Assembly (NCBI GenBank): GCA_963826145.1
Contig: CAWGVW010000001.1
Span: forward strand, 186,001 to 250,000
Origin: JBGPLJ01 sp963826145
GTDB taxonomy: Bacteria > Pseudomonadota > Gammaproteobacteria > Steroidobacterales > Steroidobacteraceae
Direction: 5' to 3'
DNA: 64,000 bases
Every line of letters begins with the position of its first letter. Within the stretch, counting starts at the first letter, position 1. The translations under genes and the position numbers were made by a program. Under the pieces are notes generated by a model that made no database searches, was not told the origin of the DNA, and saw only the letters and a list, made by a program, of their open reading frames with translations. Shown in pieces: positions 36,700 through 45,951 of the stretch.

Positions 36700-37781
36700 C
36701 GCCGCTTGCGCTCATCATGGCGGGAGGGACCGGCGGCCACGTTTATCCGGCGCTCGCCGTCGCGGAACAGCTGCTCGCACGTGATTGGCGTGTCGTCTGG
36801 ATGGGCACACGGACGGGCATCGAAGCGCGGGTCATTCCGGCGCGGGGGATTCCGATCGAGTGGGTCTCGATTTCGGGGCTCCGCGGCAAGAACCCCTTGA
36901 CGCTGCTGCTCGCGCCGTTGCGCCTCGTAAGGGCCTACTGGCAAGCGCTCGCGATCGTGCGACGTCTGCGGCCGACCGTCGTGCTCGGCGTCGGCGGTTT
37001 CGTCACCGGACCTGGCGGTGTCGCGGCGCGCACTCTCGGCCGGCCGCTCGTAATCCACGAACAGAATGCGATCGCGGGTCTCACCAATCGATTGCTCGCC
37101 CGCATTGCGAACGCGGTGCTCGAAGGCTTTCCGCACAGCTTCGGCACGAGCCGCGAGGCAAAGTACATCGGCAATCCGGTGCGCGACTCGATCGCGCTCC
37201 TGCCCTCGCCGGAAGCGCGATTCGGCGAACGCCAGGGGCCGGCGCGCGTGCTCGTGATCGGCGGGAGCCTCGGTGCACGGCGTCTCAATTCCGTCCTGCC
37301 CCATGCGTTGGCGCAGATGCTGCCGGCCGAGCGTCCACAAGTCTGGCATCAGAGCGGCGAACGCGGACTCGCCGAAGCGGAGTCGGCTTATCGCGAAGCG
37401 GGTGTCAGCGCGCGCATCGTGCCCTTCATCGAGGACATGGCCGAAGCCTACGCATGGTGCGATCTGATCGTTTGCCGTGCAGGCGCGCTCACGATTGCAG
37501 AAGTCACGGCGGCGGGGCTCGGTGCGATCCTCGTGCCGTTTCCGGCCGCGGTGGACGATCACCAGACAGCGAATGCGCGTCTGCTTGTCGACGCAGGGGC
37601 CGGCATCCTGATTGCCGATGCCGATCTCACGCCGGCCCGGCTGTCATCGGCGATCGCGGAACTCACCTGCAATCGTTCACGTCTTCTCGACATGGCGCGG
37701 CGTGCGCGTGCCCTTGCGCGGCCCGACGCAACGCGGGATCTCGCAGCCGCCTGCATGGCGTTCGCTGAGGACTCGGCATGA
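36696..37781 (+). CDS. murG: Lipid II synthase MurG
   Basis: MurG adds GlcNAc to lipid I on the cytoplasmic face of the inner membrane, forming lipid II. The 361-residue GT-B enzyme has the N-terminal glycine loop MAGGTGGHVYPALAVAE, VGGFVTGPGGVAAR, HEQNAIAGLTNR, and in the C-terminal domain VIGGSLGARRLN and CRAGALTIAEVTAAG, which binds UDP-GlcNAc. It overlaps both ftsW and murC by 4 bases. Confidence 0.97.
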   Translation: MTPLALIMAGGTGGHVYPALAVAEQLLARDWRVVWMGTRTGIEARVIPARGIPIEWVSISGLRGKNPLTLLLAPLRLVRAYWQALAIVRRLRPTVVLGVGGFVTGPGGVAARTLGRPLVIHEQNAIAGLTNRLLARIANAVLEGFPHSFGTSREAKYIGNPVRDSIALLPSPEARFGERQGPARVLVIGGSLGARRLNSVLPHALAQMLPAERPQVWHQSGERGLAEAESAYREAGVSARIVPFIEDMAEAYAWCDLIVCRAGALTIAEVTAAGLGAILVPFPAAVDDHQTANARLLVDAGAGILIADADLTPARLSSAIAELTCNRSRLLDMARRARALARPDATRDLAAACMAFAEDSA

Positions 37782-39202
37782 TCGACCGCATGCGCCGCAT
37801 TCATCGCATCCATTTCGTCGGTATCGGTGGCGCCGGCATGGGCGGCATCGCGGAAGTGCTGCTCAATCTCGGTTACGCCGTCTCGGGTTCGGACCTCAAG
37901 TCGAATGCGGTCGTGTCCCGGCTCGAACGCCTTGGCGCGACGGTCGTCGTCGGCCACTCGGCGGGCAACGTCGAGGAGGCGGACGTCGTCGTCGTCTCGA
38001 GCGCAGTCGCCGAGGACAACCCGGAAGTCGTCCGCGCCGTCGAGCGGCGCATACCGGTGGTGCAGCGCGCGGAGATGCTGGCGGAGCTGATGCGCTTTCG
38101 CTTCGGTGTCGCCGTGGCAGGCACCCACGGCAAGACCACGACGACGAGTCTCGTCGCCAGCATTCTCGCGGAAGGTGGCGGCGATCCGACGTTCGTGATC
38201 GGCGGCCGGCTGAAAAGCGCCGATAGCAACGCGCGCCTCGGCACCGGCCGCTACCTCGTCGCCGAAGCCGACGAGAGCGATGCCTCGTTCCTGCACCTGC
38301 AGCCGATGATCGCGATCGTTACCAATATCGACAACGATCACCTGGGCACCTATGGAGGCGACTTCGAGCGGCTGAAGCAGACATTCGTCGAGTTCCTGCA
38401 CAACCTGCCGTTCTACGGCCTCGCCGTGCTGTGCGCGGATGACGCGCAAGTGAGATCGATCCTGCCGCGGGTCGGGCGCTCAATCGTGACCTACGGATTT
38501 GACGAAGGCGCCGATCTGCGCGCCATCAATGTGGAGCCGAAGGGCCTCGCGACGCGCTTCGACGTCGTGCGGCCGGGCCGCGATACAAATCTCGCTGTAA
38601 CGCTCAATCTTCCCGGTCGTCACAACGTGCTCAACTCGCTCGCCGCGATTGCCGTTGCGAGTGAACTCGAAATGGCGGACGCCGCGATCCAGAAGGCGCT
38701 CGCTGGCTTTCAGGGGATCGATCGGCGGTTGCAGGTCATCGGCGATGTCGACACGGCTGCCGGCCGCATCACACTCGTCGATGATTACGGCCATCACCCG
38801 ACGGAAGTCGGCGCGACGCTCGCGGCCGCGCGCCTCGGCTGGCCGAACCGGCGCCTTGTGCTCGCCTTCCAGCCGCATCGCTACACGCGCACGCGCGATC
38901 TTCTCGATGACTTCGCACAGGTGCTGACGGCGGCCGACGTCGTGCTGGTGACGGAAGTGTATGCGGCCGGCGAAGCACCGATCGCCGGCGCCGACGGACG
39001 TGCAATCTGTCGTGCGCTGCGTTCGCGCGGCAAGATCGAGCCCATCTTCGTCGAGAGCATCGATGACCTCCCCGGCGCGCTCGCGGGCGTGATCAAGAAC
39101 GGCGATCTCGTCGTCACCATGGGCGCGGGCAGTATCGGAGCGCTCGCGCATGAATTGCCGACGCGGCTTTTCGCATTGAAACCCGACCGGAGGCGTTCAT
39201 GA
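37778..39202 (+). CDS. murC: UDP-N-acetylmuramate:L-alanine ligase MurC
   Basis: MurC starts the stem peptide by adding L-alanine to UDP-MurNAc. The 474-residue protein begins with the Rossmann-like IHFVGIGGAGMGGIAEVL, followed by the ATP loop GTHGKTTTTSLVA, EADESDASFLHL, NIDNDHLGTYGG and VDDYGHHPTEVGATLAA. These are all standard for MurC. It overlaps murG and murB by 4 bases each. Confidence 0.97.
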   Translation: MIDRMRRIHRIHFVGIGGAGMGGIAEVLLNLGYAVSGSDLKSNAVVSRLERLGATVVVGHSAGNVEEADVVVVSSAVAEDNPEVVRAVERRIPVVQRAEMLAELMRFRFGVAVAGTHGKTTTTSLVASILAEGGGDPTFVIGGRLKSADSNARLGTGRYLVAEADESDASFLHLQPMIAIVTNIDNDHLGTYGGDFERLKQTFVEFLHNLPFYGLAVLCADDAQVRSILPRVGRSIVTYGFDEGADLRAINVEPKGLATRFDVVRPGRDTNLAVTLNLPGRHNVLNSLAAIAVASELEMADAAIQKALAGFQGIDRRLQVIGDVDTAAGRITLVDDYGHHPTEVGATLAAARLGWPNRRLVLAFQPHRYTRTRDLLDDFAQVLTAADVVLVTEVYAAGEAPIAGADGRAICRALRSRGKIEPIFVESIDDLPGALAGVIKNGDLVVTMGAGSIGALAHELPTRLFALKPDRRRS

Positions 39203-40095
39203 GCCTCGCCGAGCTCTCGGGCGACTGGATGAAGCGCGTGCGGCGCGACGAGCCGATGTCGAAGCACACGTCCTGGCACGTCGGCGGTCCGGCCGATCTC
39301 TATTTCGAGCCGCGCGACGTGGAGGATCTTGCCGCATTTCTGCGCTCGCTCCCGACGGACGTGCCTGTCTCATGGCTCGGTCTCGGCAGCAATCTGCTCG
39401 TGCGCGACGGTGGCATCCGTGGCGCGGTGATCGCAACCTCCGGTGCCCTCGGCCGCGTCGACCGGATCAGCCAGACTCGTGTTTACTGCGAAGCCGGTGT
39501 TCCGTGCGCGCGGCTTGCCAAGCTCTGCATCAAGTGGGGCCTTGGTCCCGCGGAATTCTTTGGCGGCATTCCCGGAACGATGGGCGGCGCGCTCGCGATG
39601 AACGCAGGCGCCTTCGGCGGCGAGACCTGGCGCCACGTTGTCGAGGTCGACACGATCGCGCGCGACGGCAAGCGCACTACGCGCACGCCAGCCGAATACC
39701 GCATCGGTTACCGCAAGGTGGCTGGACCTCAAGACGAGTGGTATCTCGCGGCGCGCCTGGAGTTCGAACAGAAGGAACGCACGGGCGACGATGACCTCAG
39801 GCAGATGCTGGCTCGCAGGAAGGAATCGCAGCCCATCGGTGAATGGAGCTGCGGTTCGGTCTTCACGAATCCACAGGGAGATCATGCCGCGCGGCTCATC
39901 GACAGCGCAGGGCTCAAGGGTCTTGCCATCGGCGGCGCGTCGGTTTCGATGAAGCACGCGAACTTCATCATCAATCACGGCGGCGCCAGCGCGGCGGACA
40001 TCGAGTCGCTCATAGCGCACGTGCAGTCGACGGTCGAAAGGGCGCACGGCGTACGGCTGGAACCGGAAGTGCGGGTCGTCGGAGAGCGGCGATGA
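39199..40095 (+). CDS. murB: UDP-N-acetylenolpyruvoylglucosamine reductase MurB
   Basis: MurB is an FAD enzyme that reduces the MurA product to UDP-MurNAc with NADPH. The 298-residue protein is shorter than E. coli MurB and shows KHTSWHVGGPADLYFEP and GLGSNLLVRDGGIRG for FAD binding, then GIPGTMGGALAMNAGAFGGE and YRIGYRK. The active-site serine lies in CGSVFTNPQGDHAARLID, and NFIINHGGASAADI follows. The length and this order fit the short MurB type widespread in proteobacteria. Confidence 0.95.
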   Translation: MSLAELSGDWMKRVRRDEPMSKHTSWHVGGPADLYFEPRDVEDLAAFLRSLPTDVPVSWLGLGSNLLVRDGGIRGAVIATSGALGRVDRISQTRVYCEAGVPCARLAKLCIKWGLGPAEFFGGIPGTMGGALAMNAGAFGGETWRHVVEVDTIARDGKRTTRTPAEYRIGYRKVAGPQDEWYLAARLEFEQKERTGDDDLRQMLARRKESQPIGEWSCGSVFTNPQGDHAARLIDSAGLKGLAIGGASVSMKHANFIINHGGASAADIESLIAHVQSTVERAHGVRLEPEVRVVGERR

Positions 40096-41078
40096 GCAGT
40101 CGTGCAGCAGCAACGCACAAAGTCCGGCGCGGAGCGGTCAAGGCACGCGACTTCGGGCGCGTCGCCGTGCTGATGGGCGGTCATTCCTCGGAGCGCGAGG
40201 TGTCGCTCGATTCCGGCCGCAACGTGCTGGAAGCCCTGCGCTCGCGCGACGTCGACGTGCAGCCGGTCGACGGCATTCCCGCGCTCATTGCGGCGCTCGT
40301 CGCGAGGAAATTCGACCGTGTGTTCAACATTCTGCACGGCGGCGATGGCGAAAACGGCGTGCTCCAGGGCCTGCTCGAAGCGATGCGCGTGCCATACACC
40401 GGCTCGGACGTCCTCGGCAGCGCGCTCACGCTCGACAAGATCCGCACGAAGCAGCTCTGGGTGGCGACGGGGTTGCCGACGCCGCGATTCGCTCGCCTCA
40501 CGCAGGGCGACGACGTCGTCGCCGTGGCGCGCGGCATCGGCCTGCCGGTGATCGTGAAGCCTTCATGCGAAGGGTCGAGCGTCGGTGTCAGCCGCGTTTT
40601 CGATGAGTCGGGCCTCTCATCCGCGGTCGAGCTCGCTGCGCGCTATCCGGGCGAGCTCCTGATCGAGGAGCTCATCCGCGGCGAGGAGTTCACCGTTGGC
40701 ATCCTCGGTTTCGAGGCGCTGCCGACCATCAAGATCGTGCCGAAGGGCGAGTACTACGACTACCACGCGAAATACGTGGCCGAAGACACGCAGTACATCT
40801 GTCCGGGGCTCGACTCGGACGCGGATGGGGCGATGCGCGCGCTTGCGCTCGCGGCGTTCCGCGCTGCGGGCTGCTCGGGCTGGGGTCGTGTCGACCTGAT
40901 GCGCGACGCGCAGGGCCGCAACTATCTGCTCGAGGTCAACACGGCCCCGGGCATGACCAGTCATTCGCTCGTGCCGAAGGCGGCGCGCGCGCTCGGAATC
41001 GAATTCGACGAGCTCGTGTGGCGCATCCTCGAAATGAGCCTCGCGCGCGATCGTCCGGGCGGAGGGTCACGAGCATGA
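40092..41078 (+). CDS. ddl: D-alanine-D-alanine ligase
   Basis: Ddl makes the D-Ala-D-Ala dipeptide used by MurF. The 328-residue ATP-grasp protein has an N-terminal arginine-rich extension, then VAVLMGGHSSEREVSLDSG, HGGDGENGVLQGLLE, YTGSDVLGSALTLDK, VKPSCEGSSVGV and the metal site LLEVNTAPGMTSHSLVP. The D-Ala-D-Ala rather than D-Ala-D-Lac type is inferred from context. It overlaps murB and ftsQ by 4 bases. Confidence 0.96.
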   Translation: MSSRAAATHKVRRGAVKARDFGRVAVLMGGHSSEREVSLDSGRNVLEALRSRDVDVQPVDGIPALIAALVARKFDRVFNILHGGDGENGVLQGLLEAMRVPYTGSDVLGSALTLDKIRTKQLWVATGLPTPRFARLTQGDDVVAVARGIGLPVIVKPSCEGSSVGVSRVFDESGLSSAVELAARYPGELLIEELIRGEEFTVGILGFEALPTIKIVPKGEYYDYHAKYVAEDTQYICPGLDSDADGAMRALALAAFRAAGCSGWGRVDLMRDAQGRNYLLEVNTAPGMTSHSLVPKAARALGIEFDELVWRILEMSLARDRPGGGSRA

Positions 41079-41866
41079 TGCTGTTCGGCAAACGCAATCG
41101 CCGTCGCAAGGAACAGGGCGAGAAGAAACTCCCGGCATTGCCCTGGCGTCGTATCGTCGCGTGGACGGTGACGCCGTTCGCGGTCGCGGCCGCGCTCTAC
41201 GGCGCCGGTATTGCACTCGATCAGCCGGTGCGCGCGGTGGCGGTGGAAGGGCCGTTCCAGCGCGTGTCCGCCGTGCAGGTCGAAAAAGCCGTGACCGCCT
41301 CGATCCGCGGCGGATTCCTGACCGCCGATCTCGAGCGCGTGCGCCGTGCGGTGCAGTCGATTCCCTGGGTCGATCACGCCTCGGTGCAGCGGCGGTGGCC
41401 CTCCGGCCTCAAGGTGATCGTCGAGGAGCAGGTGGTTGCGGCACGCTGGGGCGACTCAGGCCTTCTCAATGTGCGCGGCGAACTCTTCATGACCGACGCA
41501 CGCTACACCCTGCCTGAACTGCCGCGGCTCGACGGTCCTGAGGGGAGCGAGCCGGAAGTTGCCGAGCGTTACCTCGCAATTCAGGGCCGCCTGGTCGAAG
41601 CGGGCCTGCGACTTTCGGCGCTCAGGCTCGACGATCGCGGCGCCTGGGAGCTCGATCTCGCGAATGGCGTCACCGTCAAGCTCGGGCGGCGCCAGGTCGA
41701 TGAGCGCCTCGATCGCTTCCTCGAAGCCGCCGTGCCGCTCGTAACCGAGCGCGCGACCGATATCCGCTACGTGGACCTGCGCTACACGAACGGCTTCGCC
41801 GTCGGCTGGAAGACGGGAAGTGTCGTCGCGCACAGCAATGACAATACAGGAGCGCCGGATGCTTAA
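41075..41866 (+). CDS. ftsQ: Cell division protein FtsQ
   Basis: FtsQ is a bitopic protein linking early and late divisome components. The 263-residue product has a basic cytoplasmic N-terminus (KRNRRRKEQGEKK), one transmembrane helix (about residues 27-47), a POTRA domain starting VRAVAVEGPFQRVSAVQVE, and the FtsQ domain with IPWVDHASVQRRWPSGLKV and RYVDLRYTNGFAVGW. The start at 41075 overlaps the ddl stop; a second ATG at 41078 is also possible. It overlaps ftsA by 8 bases. Confidence 0.95.
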   Translation: MMLFGKRNRRRKEQGEKKLPALPWRRIVAWTVTPFAVAAALYGAGIALDQPVRAVAVEGPFQRVSAVQVEKAVTASIRGGFLTADLERVRRAVQSIPWVDHASVQRRWPSGLKVIVEEQVVAARWGDSGLLNVRGELFMTDARYTLPELPRLDGPEGSEPEVAERYLAIQGRLVEAGLRLSALRLDDRGAWELDLANGVTVKLGRRQVDERLDRFLEAAVPLVTERATDIRYVDLRYTNGFAVGWKTGSVVAHSNDNTGAPDA

Positions 41867-43094
41867 GCGCACAGAACGCAGTCTCATCGTCGGCCTAGAC
41901 ATCGGCACGTCGAAGGTCGTCGCCATCGTTGGAGAGCTGCAGGCGGATGGAACACTCGAAGTGATCGGCATCGGCTCGCACCCCTCGCGTGGCCTGAAAA
42001 AAGGCGTCGTCGTCAACATCGAGTCGACGGTGCAGTCGATCCAGCGTGCGGTCGAGGAAGCCGAGCTCATGGCCGGCTGCGAAATCCATTCGGTGTACAC
42101 CGGGATCGCCGGCAGCCACGTACGGAGCCTGAACTCGCACGGCATCGTCGCGATCCGCGACAAGGAAGTGACCGAGGCCGATCGCCTGAAGGTCATCGAC
42201 GCGGCAAAAGCAGTCGCGATTCCGGCCGATCAGAAGATCCTGCATGTGCTGCCGCAGGAATACATCATCGACAGCCAGGAAGGCATTCGCGATCCGATCG
42301 GCATGTCGGGCGTGCGGCTCGAAGCGCGCGTGCACATCGTCACGGGCGCCGACAGCGCCGCGCAGAACATCATCAAGTGCGTCGAGCGCTGCGGCCTGCA
42401 CGTCGAAGACATCGTGCTCGAGCAACTCGCGTCGAGCTACGCGGTGCTGACCGACGATGAAAAGGACCTCGGTGTCTGCATCGTCGATGTCGGCGGCGGC
42501 ACTACGGATATTGCGGTTTTCTCGCACGGCGCCATTCGCCACACGGCGGTGATTCCGATCGCAGGCGATCAGGTGACGAACGACATCGCTGTCTCGATGC
42601 GTACGCCCACCCAGTACGCGGAAGACATCAAGATCCGCTATGCCTGTGCGCTCTCGCAGCTCGCGAATCCGGACGAAACCATCGAAGTGCCGAGCGTCGG
42701 CGATCGTCCGCCGCGCAGGCTTGCGCGCCAGACGCTCGCGGAAATCGTGCAGCCACGCTACGAGGAGCTCTTCACGCTCATTCGCGACGAACTGCGCCGC
42801 AGCGGCTTCGAGGAGGTGATCGCGGCGGGCCTCGTCCTCACGGGAGGGAGCGCCAAGATGGAAGGCGCCGTCGAGCTCGCGGAGGAAGTCTTCCACATGC
42901 CGGTGCGCCTCGGCGCACCGCAGTACGTCAAGGGGCTCAACGACGTCGTGAGCAATCCCATCCACGCGACGGGCGTGGGCCTGCTTCTCTATGGCCGCGA
43001 GGGCATGGAGATGCAGTTCGGCGGCGGTCCGCTCACGGGTTCCGTGAAGACGGCGGTGAGCCGCATGCGGCAATGGTTCCAGGGGAATTTCTGA
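41859..43094 (+). CDS. ftsA: Cell division protein FtsA
   Basis: FtsA is the actin-like protein that anchors FtsZ to the membrane. The 411-residue product begins LIVGLDIGTSKVVAIVGEL (phosphate-1 loop) and has IVDVGGGTTDIAVF (phosphate-2), VVLTGGSAKMEG (adenosine), and a C-terminal amphipathic membrane-targeting end, MRQWFQGNF. The ATG at 41859 has ACAGGAG 7 bases upstream. ATG 41838 in the same frame would add 7 residues. An 82-base gap precedes ftsZ. Confidence 0.96.
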   Translation: MLKRTERSLIVGLDIGTSKVVAIVGELQADGTLEVIGIGSHPSRGLKKGVVVNIESTVQSIQRAVEEAELMAGCEIHSVYTGIAGSHVRSLNSHGIVAIRDKEVTEADRLKVIDAAKAVAIPADQKILHVLPQEYIIDSQEGIRDPIGMSGVRLEARVHIVTGADSAAQNIIKCVERCGLHVEDIVLEQLASSYAVLTDDEKDLGVCIVDVGGGTTDIAVFSHGAIRHTAVIPIAGDQVTNDIAVSMRTPTQYAEDIKIRYACALSQLANPDETIEVPSVGDRPPRRLARQTLAEIVQPRYEELFTLIRDELRRSGFEEVIAAGLVLTGGSAKMEGAVELAEEVFHMPVRLGAPQYVKGLNDVVSNPIHATGVGLLLYGREGMEMQFGGGPLTGSVKTAVSRMRQWFQGNF

Positions 43095-43176
43095 TGAGGA
43101 TTGTGTGTGGCGCCCAGGGGCAGGGCGCGAGGCGAACTGAACTTCCGAATCTTTCTTTTGCACGAGGAGAACGTCG

Positions 43177-44352
43177 ATGTTCGAACTAATGGATGCATAC
43201 AGCCAGACGGCGGTCATCAAGGTGCTGGGCGTCGGCGGCGGCGGCGGCAACGCGGTCTCGCACATGGTGAGCTGCGGCATCGAGGGGGTGGACTTCATGT
43301 GCATCAACACCGATGCGCAGGCACTGAAGCATTCGCGCGTGAAGACGGCCTTGCAGATCGGTTGCAACATCACCAAGGGACTCGGCGCGGGTGCCGACCC
43401 CGAGGTCGGCCGTCAGGCGGCCATGGAGGATCGCGACCGCATCATCGAGCTCGTAGAAGGCTGCGACATGCTGTTCATCACGGCGGGCATGGGCGGCGGC
43501 ACCGGCACGGGCGCGGCCCCGGTCGTTGCACAGATCGCGAAGGAGCTCGGCATCCTCACGGTCGCCGTGATCACGAAGCCATTCGACATGGAAGGCAACA
43601 AGCGCACGCTCATCGCGGACCACGGTATTACCGAGCTCGGCAAGTTCGTCGATTCGCTCATCACGATTCCGAACCAGAAGCTCCTGACCGTGCTCGGAAG
43701 CACAACGACGCTCCTCGACGCCTTCAAGTCGGCGAACCAGGTGCTGCAGGGGGCGGTACAAGGCATCGCCGAGCTCATCACGCGCCCGGGTCTCATCAAC
43801 GTCGACTTTGCCGACGTGCGTACGGTCATGTCAGAGACCGGCATGGCGATGATGGGAACGGGCGCTGCGAGCGGCGAAGAGCGCGCGCGCACAGCAGCGG
43901 AAGCTGCCGTGTCGAGCCCGCTCCTCGAGGACATCAATCTTGCGGGTGCCCACGGCATCCTGGTGAACGTCACGGCCGGCATGGACCTGTCGATCGGCGA
44001 ATTCCAGGAGGTCGGCAACACGGTGAAGCAGTTTGCGTCGGAAGACGCGACGGTTGTCGTCGGCACGGTCATTGACCCGGACATGAGCAATCAGATCCGC
44101 GTAACGGTCGTGGCAACGGGGCTCGGTCGTCCCTCGGCGCGCATCCAGCATTCCGCGCCGCAGGCGGCAGCTCGCCAGGAGCCGCAGATGCGAGTGGTCC
44201 GCCGGGCAGCGCCGATGTCCTCGAGCGACTACACGGCGCTCGAGAAACCGACGGTGCAGCGCCAGCGAGCTGTCGGCGATGGCATCCGGCCGGCTGCCGA
44301 CGAGGAGTCGCTGCTCGATATTCCTGCATTTCTCAGAAGGCAGGCCGACTGA
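43177..44352 (+). CDS. ftsZ: Cell division GTPase FtsZ
   Basis: FtsZ is the tubulin homologue that forms the Z ring. The 391-residue protein has the nucleotide-binding GVGGGGGNAVSHM, the tubulin signature GGGTGTGAAPVVA, and the T7 catalytic loop NVDFADVRTVM. The variable linker is followed by the conserved C-terminal peptide LLDIPAFLRRQAD that binds FtsA and ZapD. ZapD is also encoded in this window. The start at 43177 has GAGGAG 8 bases upstream. Confidence 0.98.
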   Translation: MFELMDAYSQTAVIKVLGVGGGGGNAVSHMVSCGIEGVDFMCINTDAQALKHSRVKTALQIGCNITKGLGAGADPEVGRQAAMEDRDRIIELVEGCDMLFITAGMGGGTGTGAAPVVAQIAKELGILTVAVITKPFDMEGNKRTLIADHGITELGKFVDSLITIPNQKLLTVLGSTTTLLDAFKSANQVLQGAVQGIAELITRPGLINVDFADVRTVMSETGMAMMGTGAASGEERARTAAEAAVSSPLLEDINLAGAHGILVNVTAGMDLSIGEFQEVGNTVKQFASEDATVVVGTVIDPDMSNQIRVTVVATGLGRPSARIQHSAPQAAARQEPQMRVVRRAAPMSSSDYTALEKPTVQRQRAVGDGIRPAADEESLLDIPAFLRRQAD

Positions 44353-44397
44353 TGTTTTCGGCAACACGCTATCGTTGAAAGGGTTGCAGGGAGTCAC

Positions 44398-44420
44398 GGG
44401 CGCGGCCCGCCGCCGCGCCC
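44398..44420 (+). other. GC-rich hairpin after ftsZ
   Basis: GGGCGCGGC (44398-44406) and GCCGCGCCC (44412-44420) form a perfect 9-base stem with a 5-base loop, 45 bases after the ftsZ stop. No T tract follows, so it is not a standard intrinsic terminator. It could slow polymerase, protect the 3' end of ftsZ mRNA, or act with Rho. Confidence 0.5.
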
Positions 44421-44449
44421 GCGCGTCCTGTGTCAGCTAACCACGCGAA

Positions 44450-44479
44450 TTGCCGCGACTTTTCGCTGTGTGCTAGGGT
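44450..44479 (+). promoter_or_regulatory. Possible lpxC promoter
   Basis: TTGCCG (44450-44455) and TAGGGT (44474-44479) with 18-base spacing precede lpxC by 24 bases. Both hexamers are weak matches. Confidence 0.35.
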
Positions 44480-44503
44480 AGCCATCCGCCCGACGAGATA
44501 TTG

Positions 44504-45415
44504 ATGCTCAAGCAACGCACGTTGAAAAACACGATCCGCGCCTCCGGCGTCGGATTGCACACCGGCAAGAAAGTCCTGATGACCCTGCGCTCGGCGCCGC
44601 CGAACACGGGCATTGTGTTTCGCCGCGCCGACCTTGATCCGCCCGCCGACATTCTGGCGAACGCGGAAAACGTCGGCGAGACGATGCTCGGCACGACGCT
44701 CGGGAGCGGTGACGTCAAGGTTTCGACAGTCGAGCATCTGCTCTCCGCGTTCGCCGGTCTCGGAATCGACAACGCGGTTGTCGAAGTAACGGCGCCGGAA
44801 GTGCCGATCATGGACGGGAGCGCCGGCCCGTTCGTATTCCTGCTGCAATCCGCGGGCATCGAGGAGCAGTCCTCGCCGAAGCGTTTTGTGCGCATCAAGC
44901 GGCGCCTGCGCGTCGAGGACGGCGACAAGTGGGCGCAGTTCTCGCCGTTCGACGGCTTCAAGGTGAATTTCGAGATCGAGTTCAATCACCCGATGTTCAA
45001 GAAGCACTCGCAGACGGCGTCCATGGATTTCTCCACCACGTCGTTCCTGAAGGAAGTGAGCCGCGCGCGCACATTCGGCTTCATGCGTGATCTGGAAACG
45101 CTGCGGGCGCGCAATCTCGCGCTCGGCGGCAACATGGACAACGCCATCGTGCTCGACGATTTTCGTGTCTTGAACGAGGATGGCCTCAGGTACGAAGACG
45201 AGTTCGTCAAACACAAGATTCTCGACGCGATCGGTGATCTGTACCTCCTCGGGCACAGCCTGATTGGCGAATTCAGCGGCTTCAAATCGGGCCACGCGCT
45301 CAACAACCGCCTGCTGCGCTCATTGATCGCCGACAAGTCGACGTGGGAAGAGGTGACCTTCGAAAATAGCGCCGACGCGCCGATTTCCTACGTCGCTGCG
45401 GCAGCCACGGCCTGA
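44504..45415 (+). CDS. lpxC: UDP-3-O-acyl-N-acetylglucosamine deacetylase
   Basis: LpxC is the zinc enzyme for the first committed step of lipid A synthesis. The 303-residue protein starts MLKQRTLKNTIRASGVGLHTGKK (first 23 residues in outline) and shows zinc-site histidine in STVEHLLSAF, EVPIMDGSAGPF, then HKILDAIGDLYLLG and SGHALNN with the remaining ligands and catalytic His. The preceding TTG 44501 is in frame; ATG 44504 matches the family start. Degradation by FtsH regulates LpxC in enterics; the C-terminal tail here (AAAATA) is short and hydrophobic. It converges with dciA. Confidence 0.96.
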   Translation: MLKQRTLKNTIRASGVGLHTGKKVLMTLRSAPPNTGIVFRRADLDPPADILANAENVGETMLGTTLGSGDVKVSTVEHLLSAFAGLGIDNAVVEVTAPEVPIMDGSAGPFVFLLQSAGIEEQSSPKRFVRIKRRLRVEDGDKWAQFSPFDGFKVNFEIEFNHPMFKKHSQTASMDFSTTSFLKEVSRARTFGFMRDLETLRARNLALGGNMDNAIVLDDFRVLNEDGLRYEDEFVKHKILDAIGDLYLLGHSLIGEFSGFKSGHALNNRLLRSLIADKSTWEEVTFENSADAPISYVAAAATA

Positions 45416-45445
45416 TCATTCAACCGTCGGGGCCACCCGGCCGCA

Positions 45446-45811
45446 TCAGCGCCGCGCCCCGCGCGGTACGACCCGTACCCGAATTTCCGTCACTTCCTGT
45501 CCGACGATTGCGGAAAGTCGCTCCCGCAGGCTTGCAGTCCGGTAGCGCAAGCGGGCGCACCAAGCCGATGAGTCGACGAGGATGACAATAATATTGTCGC
45601 GCTGCACAATTCCGGTGATGTGGGATGCCTCCGCAGCCGGCAATACCGCTTCCAGACGCTGTTTTAGGGCGGAAAACGCCCGTGCCCGCGCATGCAGCTC
45701 GCCCAGCCTGAGGCCCGCCGCGACCGGCAATTTCGCTGCTGTTTCTGATCGCTGGGTCACACTCGGCAGCCTTTTGGGGGTCCCTAAAGCGTGCAGAACC
45801 GCTTGTTTCAT
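45446..45811 (-). CDS. dciA: DUF721 protein, DciA-type replicative helicase operator
   Basis: DciA proteins (DUF721) bind the DnaB helicase and are needed for replication initiation in bacteria lacking DnaC-type loaders. The 121-residue product includes LHARARAFSALKQRLEAVLP, then HITGIVQRDNIIVILVDSSA with ARLRYRTASLRERL, the KH-like core of the family. The position between lpxC and an M23 peptidase gene before secA is the same as in Pseudomonas, where dciA was characterised. It is transcribed against its neighbours; its start (45811) lies inside the probable promoter of the riboswitch transcript. Confidence 0.85.
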   Translation of the reverse strand: MKQAVLHALGTPKRLPSVTQRSETAAKLPVAAGLRLGELHARARAFSALKQRLEAVLPAAEASHITGIVQRDNIIVILVDSSAWCARLRYRTASLRERLSAIVGQEVTEIRVRVVPRGARR

Positions 45812-45840
45812 GTCAGGTTCTTTTGCATAGTCTATGCCAC

Positions 45841-45926
45841 TGTAAACGGCAAACTCACCGAAAGGTGCGGACGCAAAGCCACCGGTCTACGGCCCTATTG
45901 GCTATGACAGCGGGGTTGCCAGCATG
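45841..45926 (+). ncRNA. Cyclic-di-GMP-I (GEMM-I) riboswitch aptamer
   Basis: The sequence carries the class I aptamer features in order: GGCAAAC (45848-45854), a hairpin CACC-GAAA-GGTG (45856-45867) whose GAAA tetraloop is conserved, the core GGACGCAAAGCC (45869-45880) with ACCGG, a second arm whose receptor strands read TCTA and CTATGA, and CAGCGGGGTTGCC (45908-45920) ending GCATGG. These align with the Vibrio Vc2 aptamer through nearly all invariant positions. The base before CAAAC is G, as in c-di-GMP-selective members. A possible promoter (TTGTTT 45803-45808, CATAGT 45826-45831, 17-base spacing) lies just upstream. The downstream gene is the M23 peptidase, 120 bases after the aptamer. 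Confidence 0.92.
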
Positions 45927-45951
45927 GTAACGAAAACAATTCTATTTCCAG

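Noticed and set aside
44398..44420. Intrinsic terminator after ftsZ
   Set aside because: The stem is strong but no T tract follows, so it is listed only as a hairpin.
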